Below are positions 32,011-42,419 of a DNA stretch of 64,000 bases, piece by piece. Source of the DNA: Aureobasidium sp. EXF-3400 (lineage: Eukaryota; Ascomycota; Dothideomycetes; Dothideales; Saccotheciaceae). The stretch spans positions 1 through 64,000 of the forward strand of contig SWBL01000254.1 in assembly GCA_024195585.1 (NCBI GenBank), written 5' to 3'. Both the position numbers and the translations under genes were made by a program. Within the stretch, counting starts at the first letter, position 1. Each line of letters begins with the position of its first letter. The notes under the pieces are model-generated. The model saw only the letters and a program-made list of their open reading frames with translations. It was not told where the DNA came from and did not search any database.

Positions 32011-32733
32011 GTGGTATTATTTTCGGTTTGGTGGTGATGATGATGTGTGATGATGGCTGTCTTTAAAGTGGCTGTCACCGAAGCTGTCCATGCTTTCCAT
32101 GGCTAGCCGGGGAAGAGTTTATTGAACGCACTGGCTTCTGTACAAGCACACCACATCCGTGTTTGTAGCACACGATAGCAACCGTTTCTGACCGGAAAGA
32201 AGATTCAGCATCATAAAGATCACGCTATGGAGAAGGGCGTCCTCGTTTTCAAGGAACTCGTCGCGGCGGCGTTCAGCCACCAGCGGAAATGCAGGTGTGT
32301 CTCCCCCATGTGTAAGTCCATTCTCGTTTGGTGAACTGTGAGCTGTGGTGATGGATAGATTGAACCCGAGAAGGGCGTTACTTATGACAGCGGATCGTTC
32401 ACTGAAGACAGGTCTTCGTGTATACTCCGTATTGATATCGTGCATTCCCATAGCAAGATCTCAATGTGCTAAATGTCCGAATGTGCTGTATGAGTATAGC
32501 TTGCGTTCTATAAATCATTCTATGCGCTCACAGTCGTTGACATCGACGTCATATATCGCGAAATTTGGTAAAGTAAGGGCAAACAACCGTATAATTTCAA
32601 AAGCAACGTGCGTTGTCGTTCTTTCCTACTCGAGTGGTCTTTCATGCTCAATCACAAGTGACAGGCGTCGACATTTGCAGGACTCCGGGGACCAAACAGT
32701 GTTCGATTCATCGACCCTTCGGTGCCATCAAAG
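32011..32733. promoter_or_regulatory. Divergent promoter region (glyoxalase II and membrane protein genes)
   Basis: 723 bp. Short frames on both strands look random. No repeat or RNA gene seen. Confidence 0.45.
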
Positions 32734-34770
32734 ATGAACGCATTCACCCCACGCGAACTGCCCGCGCGACAGCAGAAACTCCAGCCGATTGTCGGGATCC
32801 CTGTACCATATCTCTTTGCAGCGACCTCTGCCTTGTCGGTTGCTCTGTTCAATTGGCCACTAAGATGGATTCTCTCAGGTGCTGCCATTCTGACATTCAC
32901 TATCCTCTCCGGCGCCGCCAATGGTCACCGCATCTTGCCCTTCTTTAACATCTGGTCCTTGCTGCTTCTGATCAACCTGTCCTATGGAGTTGCCGCTACC
33001 TCCTGGCTCTTGCATGGTGCATTTGCCGCAACATGTTATCCTGCAATCTTCCTTACCTGCCTGTTCCAGTTCGACCCTGTTGGAAGGTTCGTCAGAAGAC
33101 GCGTCAGAAATGTGCTGAAGCAGCTTCAATTCATTGACGATCAGATCGCTTTCTTCGATATCCCAGCACTCGAGATCGATGTCGACGTTAACGGACTCAT
33201 GAACATTCGCGGCATTACCTTCTCTCTGTCTTCACTCATGATCATTGCACATGGAGTGGAGGTGGGTATCAAGTTTTCCGAGGACATGGAAATCGCCATT
33301 GCCGTGGATGAGGTTAGAATCTCTCTGTTCAGAAAGATCGTCATCTCGGACGTATATGCCGCTGTAAAGGGCGGCGAGCTTGAGATGTCGCTCAGACAGC
33401 TGTCAGAGAATGGCAGAGTGCCTACCGACGGCTCGTTCATGTCTTCAGACACACCTCTGCTTTCTACTGCCGCGAAGACTGGTGACACACGTTCACTCGG
33501 GGATGCCATGCATGAAAGAATGACCGAAAGGATGAGCGAGAGCATGACCAACGGTTCTGCTCCCAAGCCTACTTCTCCTAGCGTCGGTCTCAAGGGCATC
33601 AAACAGCTCTCACCTGATGATGACCACGCAAGGGAGACCTACAAGGCTATCCTTGCGCACATCCAAGAGACTAGTATTATTACCGTCTGTCAGGAGGAAG
33701 TCCAGGCCATGTTGAGAAATAAACACGTCGATGGCGAAGTGCTCGATGACAAGAAGGACTACCGCTCTGCGATCTGCTCGCAGCTACACGAAAAGCCCAC
33801 CGTCCCTCACTGCAGCAAGCGCTCCATCCGTGTCTCTACTCTACAGCAGGATATGCCGATGCGAAAGTTCCTCCACAGGCTTCCGTTACTTCTTAGATGC
33901 TCGCTGAACCCTATTGCATACTTCCATCCGATCTACATCAAGTCCATCACTGCTGGAGGCTCTGGAGCTATGATCGAAACTATGCTTCACCAGCAGATTT
34001 TCCAGGATCACCCCGAGCAAGCTTCAGACGTTAAGAACCTCAAGAAGCGTATCTCCGCATGGCTCAAAGACGCCAACTTTGTGTTTGAAGCCGAAAAGAT
34101 CACTGGCATGGCCTCTGTTCCCGTCAACCCAGTCTTCAACATCACTTCTGACCTCCTTTTCGACGACATTATGGTTTACAGAACTGTAAAGGAAGAGGTT
34201 GACTACCAGCAGATTGTTCATCTTGGAGGCGCGGACGCAAGGATCAGTGTGCCATCATTCCTCTTGCCTCATCACGAACACATCTTGCCGCCAGTACCAA
34301 CCCAGGACGACAAGGCTGCTCAACAGAAGAAGATTGATAACGCCGACAGTCAGCCCAAGACTATTCAAGCCGAACAGGAACTGGCCCAGCTACGCAAGGA
34401 TGAAACTAACGTCAACATCTCTGCTCATGTGCGCCTTCCTGCTTGTTTCGATCAAAGTCTGCTCGACTTTATCGCAGCCCTGGTCAAGGCGACCAAGATT
34501 GTGGAAATGGACAAGGTTGAAAAGTCTCTGGATAAGGAAATCCACGGTTTCAGAGAGTTTACGAAGGCAGTCAAGACCGATCTCAACGATAAGATGAGAA
34601 GAGTTGCTGTGGATGCTGCTGCCAACGACAAGTGGATTGCCAAGTTGGTTGGCAAGGTGACCAAGAAACTGGAAACGATGCAGGGAGATATCGGATATAG
34701 CGGTGACTTGCCTGTGGCTCTTGATGTTTATCGCCAAAAGGCAGAGCCCGGTAGCAAGCTTATGCCTTGA
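32734..34770 (+). CDS. Conserved fungal membrane protein of unknown function
   Basis: Single exon, 678 aa from ATG 32734; the open frame reaches 32722 only through a GTG. I do not recognise a named family. Residues 22-112 hold three or four hydrophobic segments (IPVPYLFAATSALSVALF, WILSGAAILTFTILSG, WSLLLLINLSYGVAATSWLL, CYPAIFLTCLF). A basic turn (RFVRRRVRNVLKQ) follows, then a beta-rich region (PALEIDVDVNGLMNIRGITF, HGVEVGIKF, ISLFRKIVISDVYA) that looks like the alternating strands of lipid-transfer or membrane-contact proteins; that likeness is only an impression. The second half has a low-complexity linker (MHERMTERMSESM) and ends in a charged helical part. It is probably anchored in ER or another internal membrane with the large domain in the cytosol. 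Confidence 0.75.
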   Translation: MNAFTPRELPARQQKLQPIVGIPVPYLFAATSALSVALFNWPLRWILSGAAILTFTILSGAANGHRILPFFNIWSLLLLINLSYGVAATSWLLHGAFAATCYPAIFLTCLFQFDPVGRFVRRRVRNVLKQLQFIDDQIAFFDIPALEIDVDVNGLMNIRGITFSLSSLMIIAHGVEVGIKFSEDMEIAIAVDEVRISLFRKIVISDVYAAVKGGELEMSLRQLSENGRVPTDGSFMSSDTPLLSTAAKTGDTRSLGDAMHERMTERMSESMTNGSAPKPTSPSVGLKGIKQLSPDDDHARETYKAILAHIQETSIITVCQEEVQAMLRNKHVDGEVLDDKKDYRSAICSQLHEKPTVPHCSKRSIRVSTLQQDMPMRKFLHRLPLLLRCSLNPIAYFHPIYIKSITAGGSGAMIETMLHQQIFQDHPEQASDVKNLKKRISAWLKDANFVFEAEKITGMASVPVNPVFNITSDLLFDDIMVYRTVKEEVDYQQIVHLGGADARISVPSFLLPHHEHILPPVPTQDDKAAQQKKIDNADSQPKTIQAEQELAQLRKDETNVNISAHVRLPACFDQSLLDFIAALVKATKIVEMDKVEKSLDKEIHGFREFTKAVKTDLNDKMRRVAVDAAANDKWIAKLVGKVTKKLETMQGDIGYSGDLPVALDVYRQKAEPGSKLMP

Positions 34771-35010
34771 TGATAATATGTACGAACGACAGAGACTCAG
34801 AGTGTATCAGAAGGAAATGCCAGAAACGCTTAGATTAATGCGAAGTAGCTTAGCAATAGCGACGTACAAAGAAGTAATACGATAAAACCACATACTCCAG
34901 TATTCCAAGTAGCAGAAGGCAATCCCAAATCGCTACGACTTCACTAACAGAGGCAAGCACGAACGCAGAACAAGAAGCACCTTCAAAGTCTTCCTCGAAA
35001 CTTCGACTGC

Positions 35011-37218
35011 TCAACCGAAGCCGTCATATCCACCAGATCGTGCCTTCCACGCCATTGCATCCTCGATCCCTCGTTCATATGCCTCCTTCTTCTCCGCCTC
35101 CCTCCTTCTCTGTGCCGCCTCCACAGCTCTTCTGGTCGCACTTTCGGCCTGTCTAAGTTCCATATTATCCAGTCGTTCGCTCAAGCTTTCGAGTGTGGAA
35201 GTGTTCTCCGGCTCTACGTGTTGTCGTGGTTGGTATCTTTGTGGGTTGTAAGTCTGGAAGTTTGCTTTCGATTTCGGAGGGTCTGGAGCTGATGGTCTGG
35301 TGTAAATATCTGGCGAATACATGCTAGGATTGTGGGTGTTGTGGGCGTGAGGTGGAGCGTGCTGTATATTGGGGCTCTCGAAGTGTTCGTCCTCAAAACT
35401 AACGTTACGACCAGTTGGAGGTTTATAGTCGCTCTGTGTCCGACGAGGTATCACAGGAATCTGCTCTCGTTGCCTATCTTGGTTGGGACGAAGGAAACCG
35501 TGTGCTGCAAGCTGTTGGCCGAAACGTCCGGGCATGGGCTCGTCTCTTTTGTCGTATCGAGACTCAGGATCGTTAGTCCACATACGATTCAGACCAACCC
35601 CGTCTCCCGATACTGAAGTGAGCGGTGAGCTCTGCTCGGGCGATGCCAGAGTCGAAGACTGGTCGTCCAGACTCGAGGTAGAGCGGGAGTCGCTGAGCTG
35701 GGCATGAGTTCTCCAAAACAACACGTCTTCCCGCCGTAGTCTCTCGGCGCTTTTCTGCTCATGTTGTTTGTGCTGCTGCGTTTTTGGAGTAGGCAGAGGT
35801 GGTTGATCCATTGTAGGATCGTAATCAGGCCAGTCTGAATCATCAGATACCTTGATCTTTGTACTTGGAGACGTCCTGCGAGCTTGCAAGTCCTCGGAAT
35901 AAGGAGAGGCGGCCAGGGTAGCCATGTTGTTATATGTAGGTTGAGGTTGCTTAGCGAACAACGAATCTGCTACCGTCTCATATGGCTGTCCAAGCTGCCG
36001 TCCAAAGTAATCTTGCTCGCCATTAGTTGGACGTGATTCGTAGAGCGATGGTGTTTCAAGTGTTGCAGCGCCTTCAGGATACTGCTGGAAAGGCCTATGA
36101 TCATGATTGTATTCGGAAGCTCGTGGTACAGGCGGAGATTGTTGTTGTAACCATGATTCTGTGGGGACAGGTTGCAGCTGTATCTTGTCATAAAATTTGT
36201 CTCCCGCCTCTGTCCGAACATGCTGTTTCACGGTGGCCATGTGCGCTAGGGCATCCTGAACGTTATGGAGCTTCCGAGTCTGCTGGAGCTCGAGAGAGTG
36301 TTGTGGGAGCCAGTTGTTGAATTGATGTTGAGCAGTGTATTCCTGCCCGTGATGAATCGATGATGGTTGCCATAAGGGAGCTTGGTTGCTCCATGTCGGA
36401 TAGCGTTGCAACTGGTCTGGGGGCAAAGGAGTTCCCATAGGCGGCACGTTCATAGCAAGAGGGTTCTCAATGTTGGGGGCAGCCATGACTTCAATCACGT
36501 CCTCACTAGAGTTCTTTTTGACCTTTGGTCGCGTCTTGATCTCCTTTTTCCGAGCATGAGGAAATTGATCATCTTTCGTCTCTATCGGCTTGAGCAGCAA
36601 GTCGGATAATTCGTTGAGGTCAGAGATATTGCTTGCCACACTAGCTTTGGCTGTTTTGTGTTCTGTCGAGATTGATGCGACCTTTGGCTTATCCTCTCTG
36701 CTCAAAATCACCCGTATGAAGGTGGTCTCTCTGACTCTAGTACGCATGTTGTTGCGAACTTCGCGATGGATAGCCGCTATTTCCCAACAGGCATATTTGT
36801 TGGTCTCATCTCGCCTTTTCTCCTTAAGAAGGACCTCAACTTGTTGACGCTGGTCCGTCGATAGTGCTTCGTACATCTCGGTAAGTGATCTTGCTTTGAG
36901 CTGTTTCTTGACTTGTGATCCAAGTTCGTCGGATGACAGTGTCATCTGGACTCGTTCTGCTCGTTTCCAACTCGGAGCATCATCTCGAGTCCTAGGGGCA
37001 GCCTTCGTAAGCGTCCAGCAATGGAACGTCGTCTGAATCGGCGCAACTTGTTTCTTTCGATGTTTTGAGTCTTCCATGTTGCCTGTTTGGTAGTCATAGT
37101 CAGAGTCTGAACCTTGGACAATATCAATTAACACGTCTCCCGGAGCATGTGGATGGTCCGATGACATAGTGTAGTGAGGGTATGCTTCAGCTAGAGGCAT
37201 CGTCATTCTCTGGGCCAT
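35011..37218 (-). CDS. Large disordered protein with C-terminal coiled coil
   Basis: Single exon, 735 aa. No known domain is seen. The first 250 residues are charged and contain a helical, basic segment (SLTEMYEALSTDQRQQVEVL, WEIAAIHREVRNNMRTRV). The middle is rich in Gln, Pro, Ser and Asn without regular repeats (PPMGTPLPPDQLQRYPTWS). The last 80 residues form an Arg/Glu/Ala-rich coiled coil (LESLSERLDNMELRQ, RRAVEAAQRRREAEKKEAYE) and end GIEDAMAWKARSGGYDGFG. ATG 37218 is the first true ATG. This composition fits a fungal scaffold or regulator. It is divergent from the NAD kinase gene across a 1.8-kb gap. Confidence 0.7.
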   Translation of the reverse strand: MAQRMTMPLAEAYPHYTMSSDHPHAPGDVLIDIVQGSDSDYDYQTGNMEDSKHRKKQVAPIQTTFHCWTLTKAAPRTRDDAPSWKRAERVQMTLSSDELGSQVKKQLKARSLTEMYEALSTDQRQQVEVLLKEKRRDETNKYACWEIAAIHREVRNNMRTRVRETTFIRVILSREDKPKVASISTEHKTAKASVASNISDLNELSDLLLKPIETKDDQFPHARKKEIKTRPKVKKNSSEDVIEVMAAPNIENPLAMNVPPMGTPLPPDQLQRYPTWSNQAPLWQPSSIHHGQEYTAQHQFNNWLPQHSLELQQTRKLHNVQDALAHMATVKQHVRTEAGDKFYDKIQLQPVPTESWLQQQSPPVPRASEYNHDHRPFQQYPEGAATLETPSLYESRPTNGEQDYFGRQLGQPYETVADSLFAKQPQPTYNNMATLAASPYSEDLQARRTSPSTKIKVSDDSDWPDYDPTMDQPPLPTPKTQQHKQHEQKSAERLRREDVLFWRTHAQLSDSRSTSSLDDQSSTLASPEQSSPLTSVSGDGVGLNRMWTNDPESRYDKRDEPMPGRFGQQLAAHGFLRPNQDRQREQIPVIPRRTQSDYKPPTGRNVSFEDEHFESPNIQHAPPHAHNTHNPSMYSPDIYTRPSAPDPPKSKANFQTYNPQRYQPRQHVEPENTSTLESLSERLDNMELRQAESATRRAVEAAQRRREAEKKEAYERGIEDAMAWKARSGGYDGFG

Positions 37219-39028
37219 GGCTGGTAGCACGCACTAGTATCTGACATTAAATTGATAAAGTCTCGATAGGGTCTGGAGAGAATGTCCTCGTCCTTATATT
37301 CTTGTGTTTTTAAGGTTTGGGTGTCTTCGATTGCCTGTTTCAACATCTCATGACTTCGTGCATCGCACAGACAGTATTTTCAGTGAAATTCAATGCAAAG
37401 GAAGTGGTTGCGAGAGTTGGTGGTGCGCGATCTTTGCCGTGACCAGCGAGGTACCCGCGACCTAGGAACGGCTCCTGAGTTGGAAGCCAATCCCTGCTTG
37501 GTTCTTTTTGTTTCGTAGCCGCACTTACTTCAGTTGTTGGTGGACGCGTTATCCTCCCAAGAACATTTGAAACATCAAAGCTGCAGTAGTTACCCTTGGA
37601 GCAGTTCGTACGACGACACCCACTCAACTTCAGCATGACTGATTGCCAGCATGGGTATTGGCTGACCCAGTCTTGCACTTTCCACACCAAGATCAAGAAC
37701 CGGATGTGCGGGCAACCCTTTCGCGAAAGACATTGTGGTCACAAGTCAAGAAGTAGTGTAAAACCAGCTGTTCGAGCCGAGAAGACGCTCGACACACGGT
37801 AGAGCGCAGGCAGAAACATCAAGGAATACTCCACCCTGACGATCCCACAGCAGGATCTCTACTATCCTCTCCAGGATCCGGGGATTCCAAAAGATTCGGT
37901 TACGTGCCTGCTTCGACGCTGACTAGATTATCGTGATTCGCTGCTAGGAATGTCGTGCTCTCAGGATGTGCGCTATTGCGCACAGCAAAGTGCGTCTCCT
38001 AGTCATATCTTGGGGAATGTGTTAGACCTTGCTGATGGGTAACTTGTAGCTGTTAGGCGCTGACAGATGGATTTATGCACTCTGCGCTGGCAAAGGCTTG
38101 CAGCTCTCCAATGACCAGACGGGTGATGTGGGTGAGTAGACCAGCTGACGAAAGCCACAATTTGATAACCTGCGCAGCAATTTTCCAGACACGAATGGAT
38201 ACTAGCTTTTTAGCGAGACACCGCGTATCTTTGGTCGTACTTCTGAAAGCTTGACGAGTATGTGGAAGAAGACATAGCGACAGGATCGGACAGCATCTTC
38301 ATGGACAAGAACACAGATAACCATTACTCGAGGCGTGTTCAGCGTCTCTGTGAAGCTGATCGACCTCAAGGCCGTCAGTGTATGTAGTTGAAATACCTTT
38401 TTCATGGGCCGTGTCGGAGTCAAAATAGGTTATATATCGGCTAGGGATGACGGTATGATATGCCGGGATCAACGACTTGGTTTTGCGGCAGAGAATGTGT
38501 CGAATGACATCGACACAGTGAGCTCATATAAAGATGAGCGAGACAGATAAGCAACTGCGCGAGCTTGGAAGGAAGCAGAGACATCACGAGCGCACTCGAA
38601 ATTGAGAAGGAAGGAACAAAACAAGACCTGTCTTGGATAGAGAGTGTCGGTTCGCTTGACAGGCGACAGAATTAGCCTCGTGCTTCCCCAGGTTCGGAGG
38701 TCGGCTTTGGGGGAGAGGAGAGCGGCTTCGGCATCTTGTTGCTACCGCCGGAGGACTATGGACATGATGATGGAAAGTCTTGACACGCTCTCGGTCCTCT
38801 TCTCTGCCCGAAGCTGAATTCTGCCAAACACTCTCTTCATCCCCTTTGCTCAGCCAATTTCTCCCAAACACTCCTCATATCAATTGGGTGACTCGGAGCA
38901 CTTATTCCACCGACCCTTCTTCCCCACGCAGCACCGGCGATAAGGCTTATATACGTTATTTCTAAGCCATCACAACTTAGGCTGATTGTCATTGCATGCC
39001 TTGAAGGCCTGCTTCATCTTACCCAAAG
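37219..39028. promoter_or_regulatory. Long divergent intergenic region, 1.8 kb
   Basis: The longest gene-free stretch of the window apart from the 1.76-kb gap at 40655. Frames of up to 118 codons occur on both strands without recognisable content. I see no transposon ends, repeats or tRNA. It must hold the promoters of the disordered-protein gene and NAD kinase; a small non-coding gene could be present but is not supported. Confidence 0.4.
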
Positions 39029-40654
39029 ATGGACGACCATCGCTACCAGTTCAGTCCACCAGACTCTGCCAACCAGTTCCACTCCATGTCGCCGAATCTG
39101 CTGAACGGTCCGTCAAGGCGGGACTCTTACCGTCGTCGCAACAGCCTTCCCACCGCCGTCGCATCCAGTCCTTCGAACCAAGGTCTGGGCATCCCTACAC
39201 CCGACATCAACTCACGGAATGGCCCTTCTGCCTCGGAGCTATCTGCTGCCATTTCTGAGCTATCGCGCACTGGTACCCCTTCCATGGTCCAACTGGCCGC
39301 CTTGACGAGCCCTTGCTTCTTCCATCGCCGCTTCGGCGATGCCGTCAACATCGAAAAAGTTCTGGATGAAATAAAGGAAGATGACCAGCTATCACATAGT
39401 CGTCTTATGCAGACGGCTGCTAGTGTGCGCGAGGTCTCACGACAGCTACAAAGACGCTCCACCAAGCAAGCCGTACGCAACGTCATGATAGTCACAAAGG
39501 CTCGAGACAATGCCCTGGTTGATTTGACCCGCGAACTTGCCGAATGGCTGCTTGTCAAGCCACGCTATGGCAACGACGTGGGCGTCAATGTATACGTCGA
39601 CTCGAAGCTACGCCGCTCCAAGCGCTTTGATGCAGAGTCGTTGACTGCCAAAGACTGCCGTTTTGAGAGCATGCTTCGCTTCTGGACTCCTGCTCTGTGT
39701 TGGGCTTCTCCCGAACTCTTCGATCTTGTCATAACTCTCGGCGGAGATGGCACTGTTCTCTTCACCTCATGGCTGTTCCAACGCATCGTACCGCCCGTCA
39801 TGTCCTTTTCTTTAGGATCTTTGGGCTTCCTCACAAACTTCCAATTCAACCAGTACAAACATCAGTTAGATCGCATTATGGGCGATGCGGGCATGAGGGT
39901 CACAATGCGCATGCGGTTCACCTGTACGGTTTATCGAGCGGCTGCGTCAAACTCCTCGTCCTCCCAAAATCCTCAAACCTCCTCAGACCCATCATGTCCT
40001 GTTACTTCAAATCCGACCAAGATCGAGGGAGAGACTCACGAAGTGCTCAACGAGCTGGTCATTGATCGAGGTCCTTCCTCATATATCTCATCACTAGATC
40101 TATACGCCAACGATTCTCTGGTGACTCGCATTTCTGCCGATGGTGTCATTCTCAGTACGCCGACGGGGTCTACTGCATATTCCCTCTCTGCAGGTGGAAG
40201 TCTGGTACATCCAGAAATCCCCGCCATATTGCTTACACCTATCTGTCCTCACACACTATCCTTCCGCCCGATGATCTTGAACGACTCCATGGAACTAAAG
40301 GTTTCTGTCCCTACAAAGGGCCGAGGCGGCGGTTTTGTCAGCTTCGACGGCAAAGGACGAATCCAACTCGGTCTGGGAGATGAGGTTGTTGTTAGAGCGA
40401 GCAAATATCCCTTCCCGACCGTTCTCAGTCAGCCAATGGAATGGTTTGACGCCATCAGTCGCACGTTACGCTGGAACACCAGAGCTGCAGATCAGAAAGA
40501 TTGGGCAGGAAGAGACGCAGACGACAAAGACGACGAGTTTGACGAGGACGGCGCCCAGAAGGGTAGCAAAGAGCCTGAGTTTGACATAGATTTTGAAGAC
40601 GAGATGGACAGCGTACGTGATTCTGGGTACTCGGGATCAAGCAGCACTGCCTGA
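39029..40654 (+). CDS. NAD kinase (ATP-NAD kinase, Utr1/Yef1-like)
   Basis: Single exon, 541 aa. It phosphorylates NAD (and perhaps NADH) with ATP to make NADP, the only de novo source of that cofactor. The catalytic domain begins near residue 145; the GGDGT signature lies at 238-242 (VITLGGDGTVLF), followed by PVMSFSLGSLGFLTNF, NELVIDRGPSS, and the NAD-binding loop DGVILSTPTGSTAYSLSAGG. The first 110 residues are disordered (Ser/Asn/Arg-rich) and the last 60 very acidic (DADDKDDEFDEDGAQ). Such tails are common in fungal cytosolic forms. A presequence is not evident. The start is the first ATG after a short leader. Confidence 0.95.
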   Translation: MDDHRYQFSPPDSANQFHSMSPNLLNGPSRRDSYRRRNSLPTAVASSPSNQGLGIPTPDINSRNGPSASELSAAISELSRTGTPSMVQLAALTSPCFFHRRFGDAVNIEKVLDEIKEDDQLSHSRLMQTAASVREVSRQLQRRSTKQAVRNVMIVTKARDNALVDLTRELAEWLLVKPRYGNDVGVNVYVDSKLRRSKRFDAESLTAKDCRFESMLRFWTPALCWASPELFDLVITLGGDGTVLFTSWLFQRIVPPVMSFSLGSLGFLTNFQFNQYKHQLDRIMGDAGMRVTMRMRFTCTVYRAAASNSSSSQNPQTSSDPSCPVTSNPTKIEGETHEVLNELVIDRGPSSYISSLDLYANDSLVTRISADGVILSTPTGSTAYSLSAGGSLVHPEIPAILLTPICPHTLSFRPMILNDSMELKVSVPTKGRGGGFVSFDGKGRIQLGLGDEVVVRASKYPFPTVLSQPMEWFDAISRTLRWNTRAADQKDWAGRDADDKDDEFDEDGAQKGSKEPEFDIDFEDEMDSVRDSGYSGSSSTA

Positions 40655-42419
40655 GCAACGAATCTGGTTCTTACGTTCCATTTATCTTCCCATTGGATTT
40701 AGAGACGCATTTGGTCCTCGCGGACCTAGCGCCAGAAGGACACTTTTTTTTTCTGCAAGCCAAAGCGTGCGGGTGTAGCAATTTCTTCCCTTTTCGCAAG
40801 AAATGACGTGGTGGAGGAGTTTTTTTGCTTTTGTTTCACTGATGACTTGCATACAACATTACGACTTGATAAAGGTGGCTGGAGATGGAGAAAGGGGAAC
40901 GGAGAAGATTTTAGAACTAAACAAACAAATGCACATGCAACTTCGACTATTCTTGTGATCCTCACCTTGCAGCAAACCTTGCAGTCGGAAGTCGTTCCTC
41001 GCGGAAGGTGACGCGAAAGTCTGCCCTGAATTTCCTGTTTAGGACTCCCGAGCGAATAGAGAAGATCTTCACATGCACCAAGCCTGGACTCTTGCTTCCG
41101 CGCGCAGCCTGCCAACTCGCACAGATCGTTCTCCTTGTTTCTGCAGGCTCCAGAAGGACGAGCACGACACCCAGCGACCGGCTCGACCATGGGGATCCTA
41201 TCGGCCCTTTGGAAACCACGCGGCGAGCCTCAGACGTGTTGGCGCGCAACGTGCCGAGATATCAACGGCTTGTTTGGAAGAGGTTGAACGAGGACGGTGA
41301 TGACGGAATTCGCGTACGTGGTGGTGCGTTCGGCGCAAGGAGTGCATCTTAGCTATTCTCGTGCCTGGAAGAATGATCTTGTATGGTTGGAATATTGACG
41401 GCGATCGCAGGTCGTCCCAATAAGCTAGCAGGCAGTTGAGCCCTGCGTCTTTGCATAACCTTTATCACAGCCTGACTCGGTGATTTTGCCGAGACCGATC
41501 AGCCTCCTCGAAGATCTGTCAACATTCCCCTGTCGCAGGACGTGCTCGCTCAGTGTTCATCCTGTGGTGCCTCTCACGGCCTGGAAATTGGCATCATGTA
41601 TCTCAGTTGTCGCTCAGCGTGCGCGTCGTCACTGTGGACAAGACTCATTCTCCATCGACGGTCGTTATCTGTGTAGTTGCGTAAAACCGTATCATTCGGG
41701 TCCTCCCTCGCTCAGCAGACTCCGTACTTCCAAGCAACAACTGTGGGTCACTGATAACTCTCGCCCCGTTTCGTCCATTACACTGTCGCTCTCGATATGG
41801 AGATGCGGGCCTTTGCTGAACTGAAATGCCATCATGGTCCCACTCTCCCCTTGGGGCACAATCCTCAAGAGACACCGTGAGACGGCTAGAAGCACTACTT
41901 CATCTAGGTGCCATGTCAGATTTTCTCCCAAAGAGCCTTTTCATCGACCATCGCGTTTTTGTCTCTCTAAACGACCCTTCCCCTTTCTAAAGGACATTAG
42001 CATTACTTGTTATCTCAGTCTAGGGATCACAGTGCGTGTTCTTGAATCCGGTTTATTCCCGACCTGTATCGGTCCTTATTACACGTCTGCTACTCAAAAT
42101 TCTTGCATCCTAACGGTGCACCTCAACACCCCAGCTCGGTGGCGGCGCATCTGTTTTCTTACTCGCAACCCCATATTTTTCTCTTGATCGTCCAATTTTT
42201 GGTCTGGGGTGGAAAGACGTGTCGTACCGATCATTCGCACCTTCCCTTCGACTTTACCATCGCACCTTTGTTCGTTGCTTTCGTCGACTTTGAAAGGTGG
42301 GGCAACCCATTCGTCACGCATTCGGTCACGGTCTTTTGAAACACAATCCACGCGCTCGATTATTCTTTGTTCCTAAACGAGCGAGGCATCAAGCCTTGGC
42401 TCGGTGAGTGTTATCGACG
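40655..42419. promoter_or_regulatory. Intergenic region upstream of the Prm10-like gene, 1.76 kb
   Basis: Contains a 114-codon plus frame (41008-41352) and an overlapping 154-codon minus frame (40726-41190), neither of them recognisable. The last part is pyrimidine-rich, as in a long 5' leader, and a gtgagtg just before the start codon at 42403 is more likely chance than a UTR intron. No repeats seen. Confidence 0.4.

Noticed and set aside
41008..41352. 114-codon plus frame between NAD kinase and the Prm10-like gene
   Set aside because: No recognised content, no ATG in good context, overlapping minus frame equally open.
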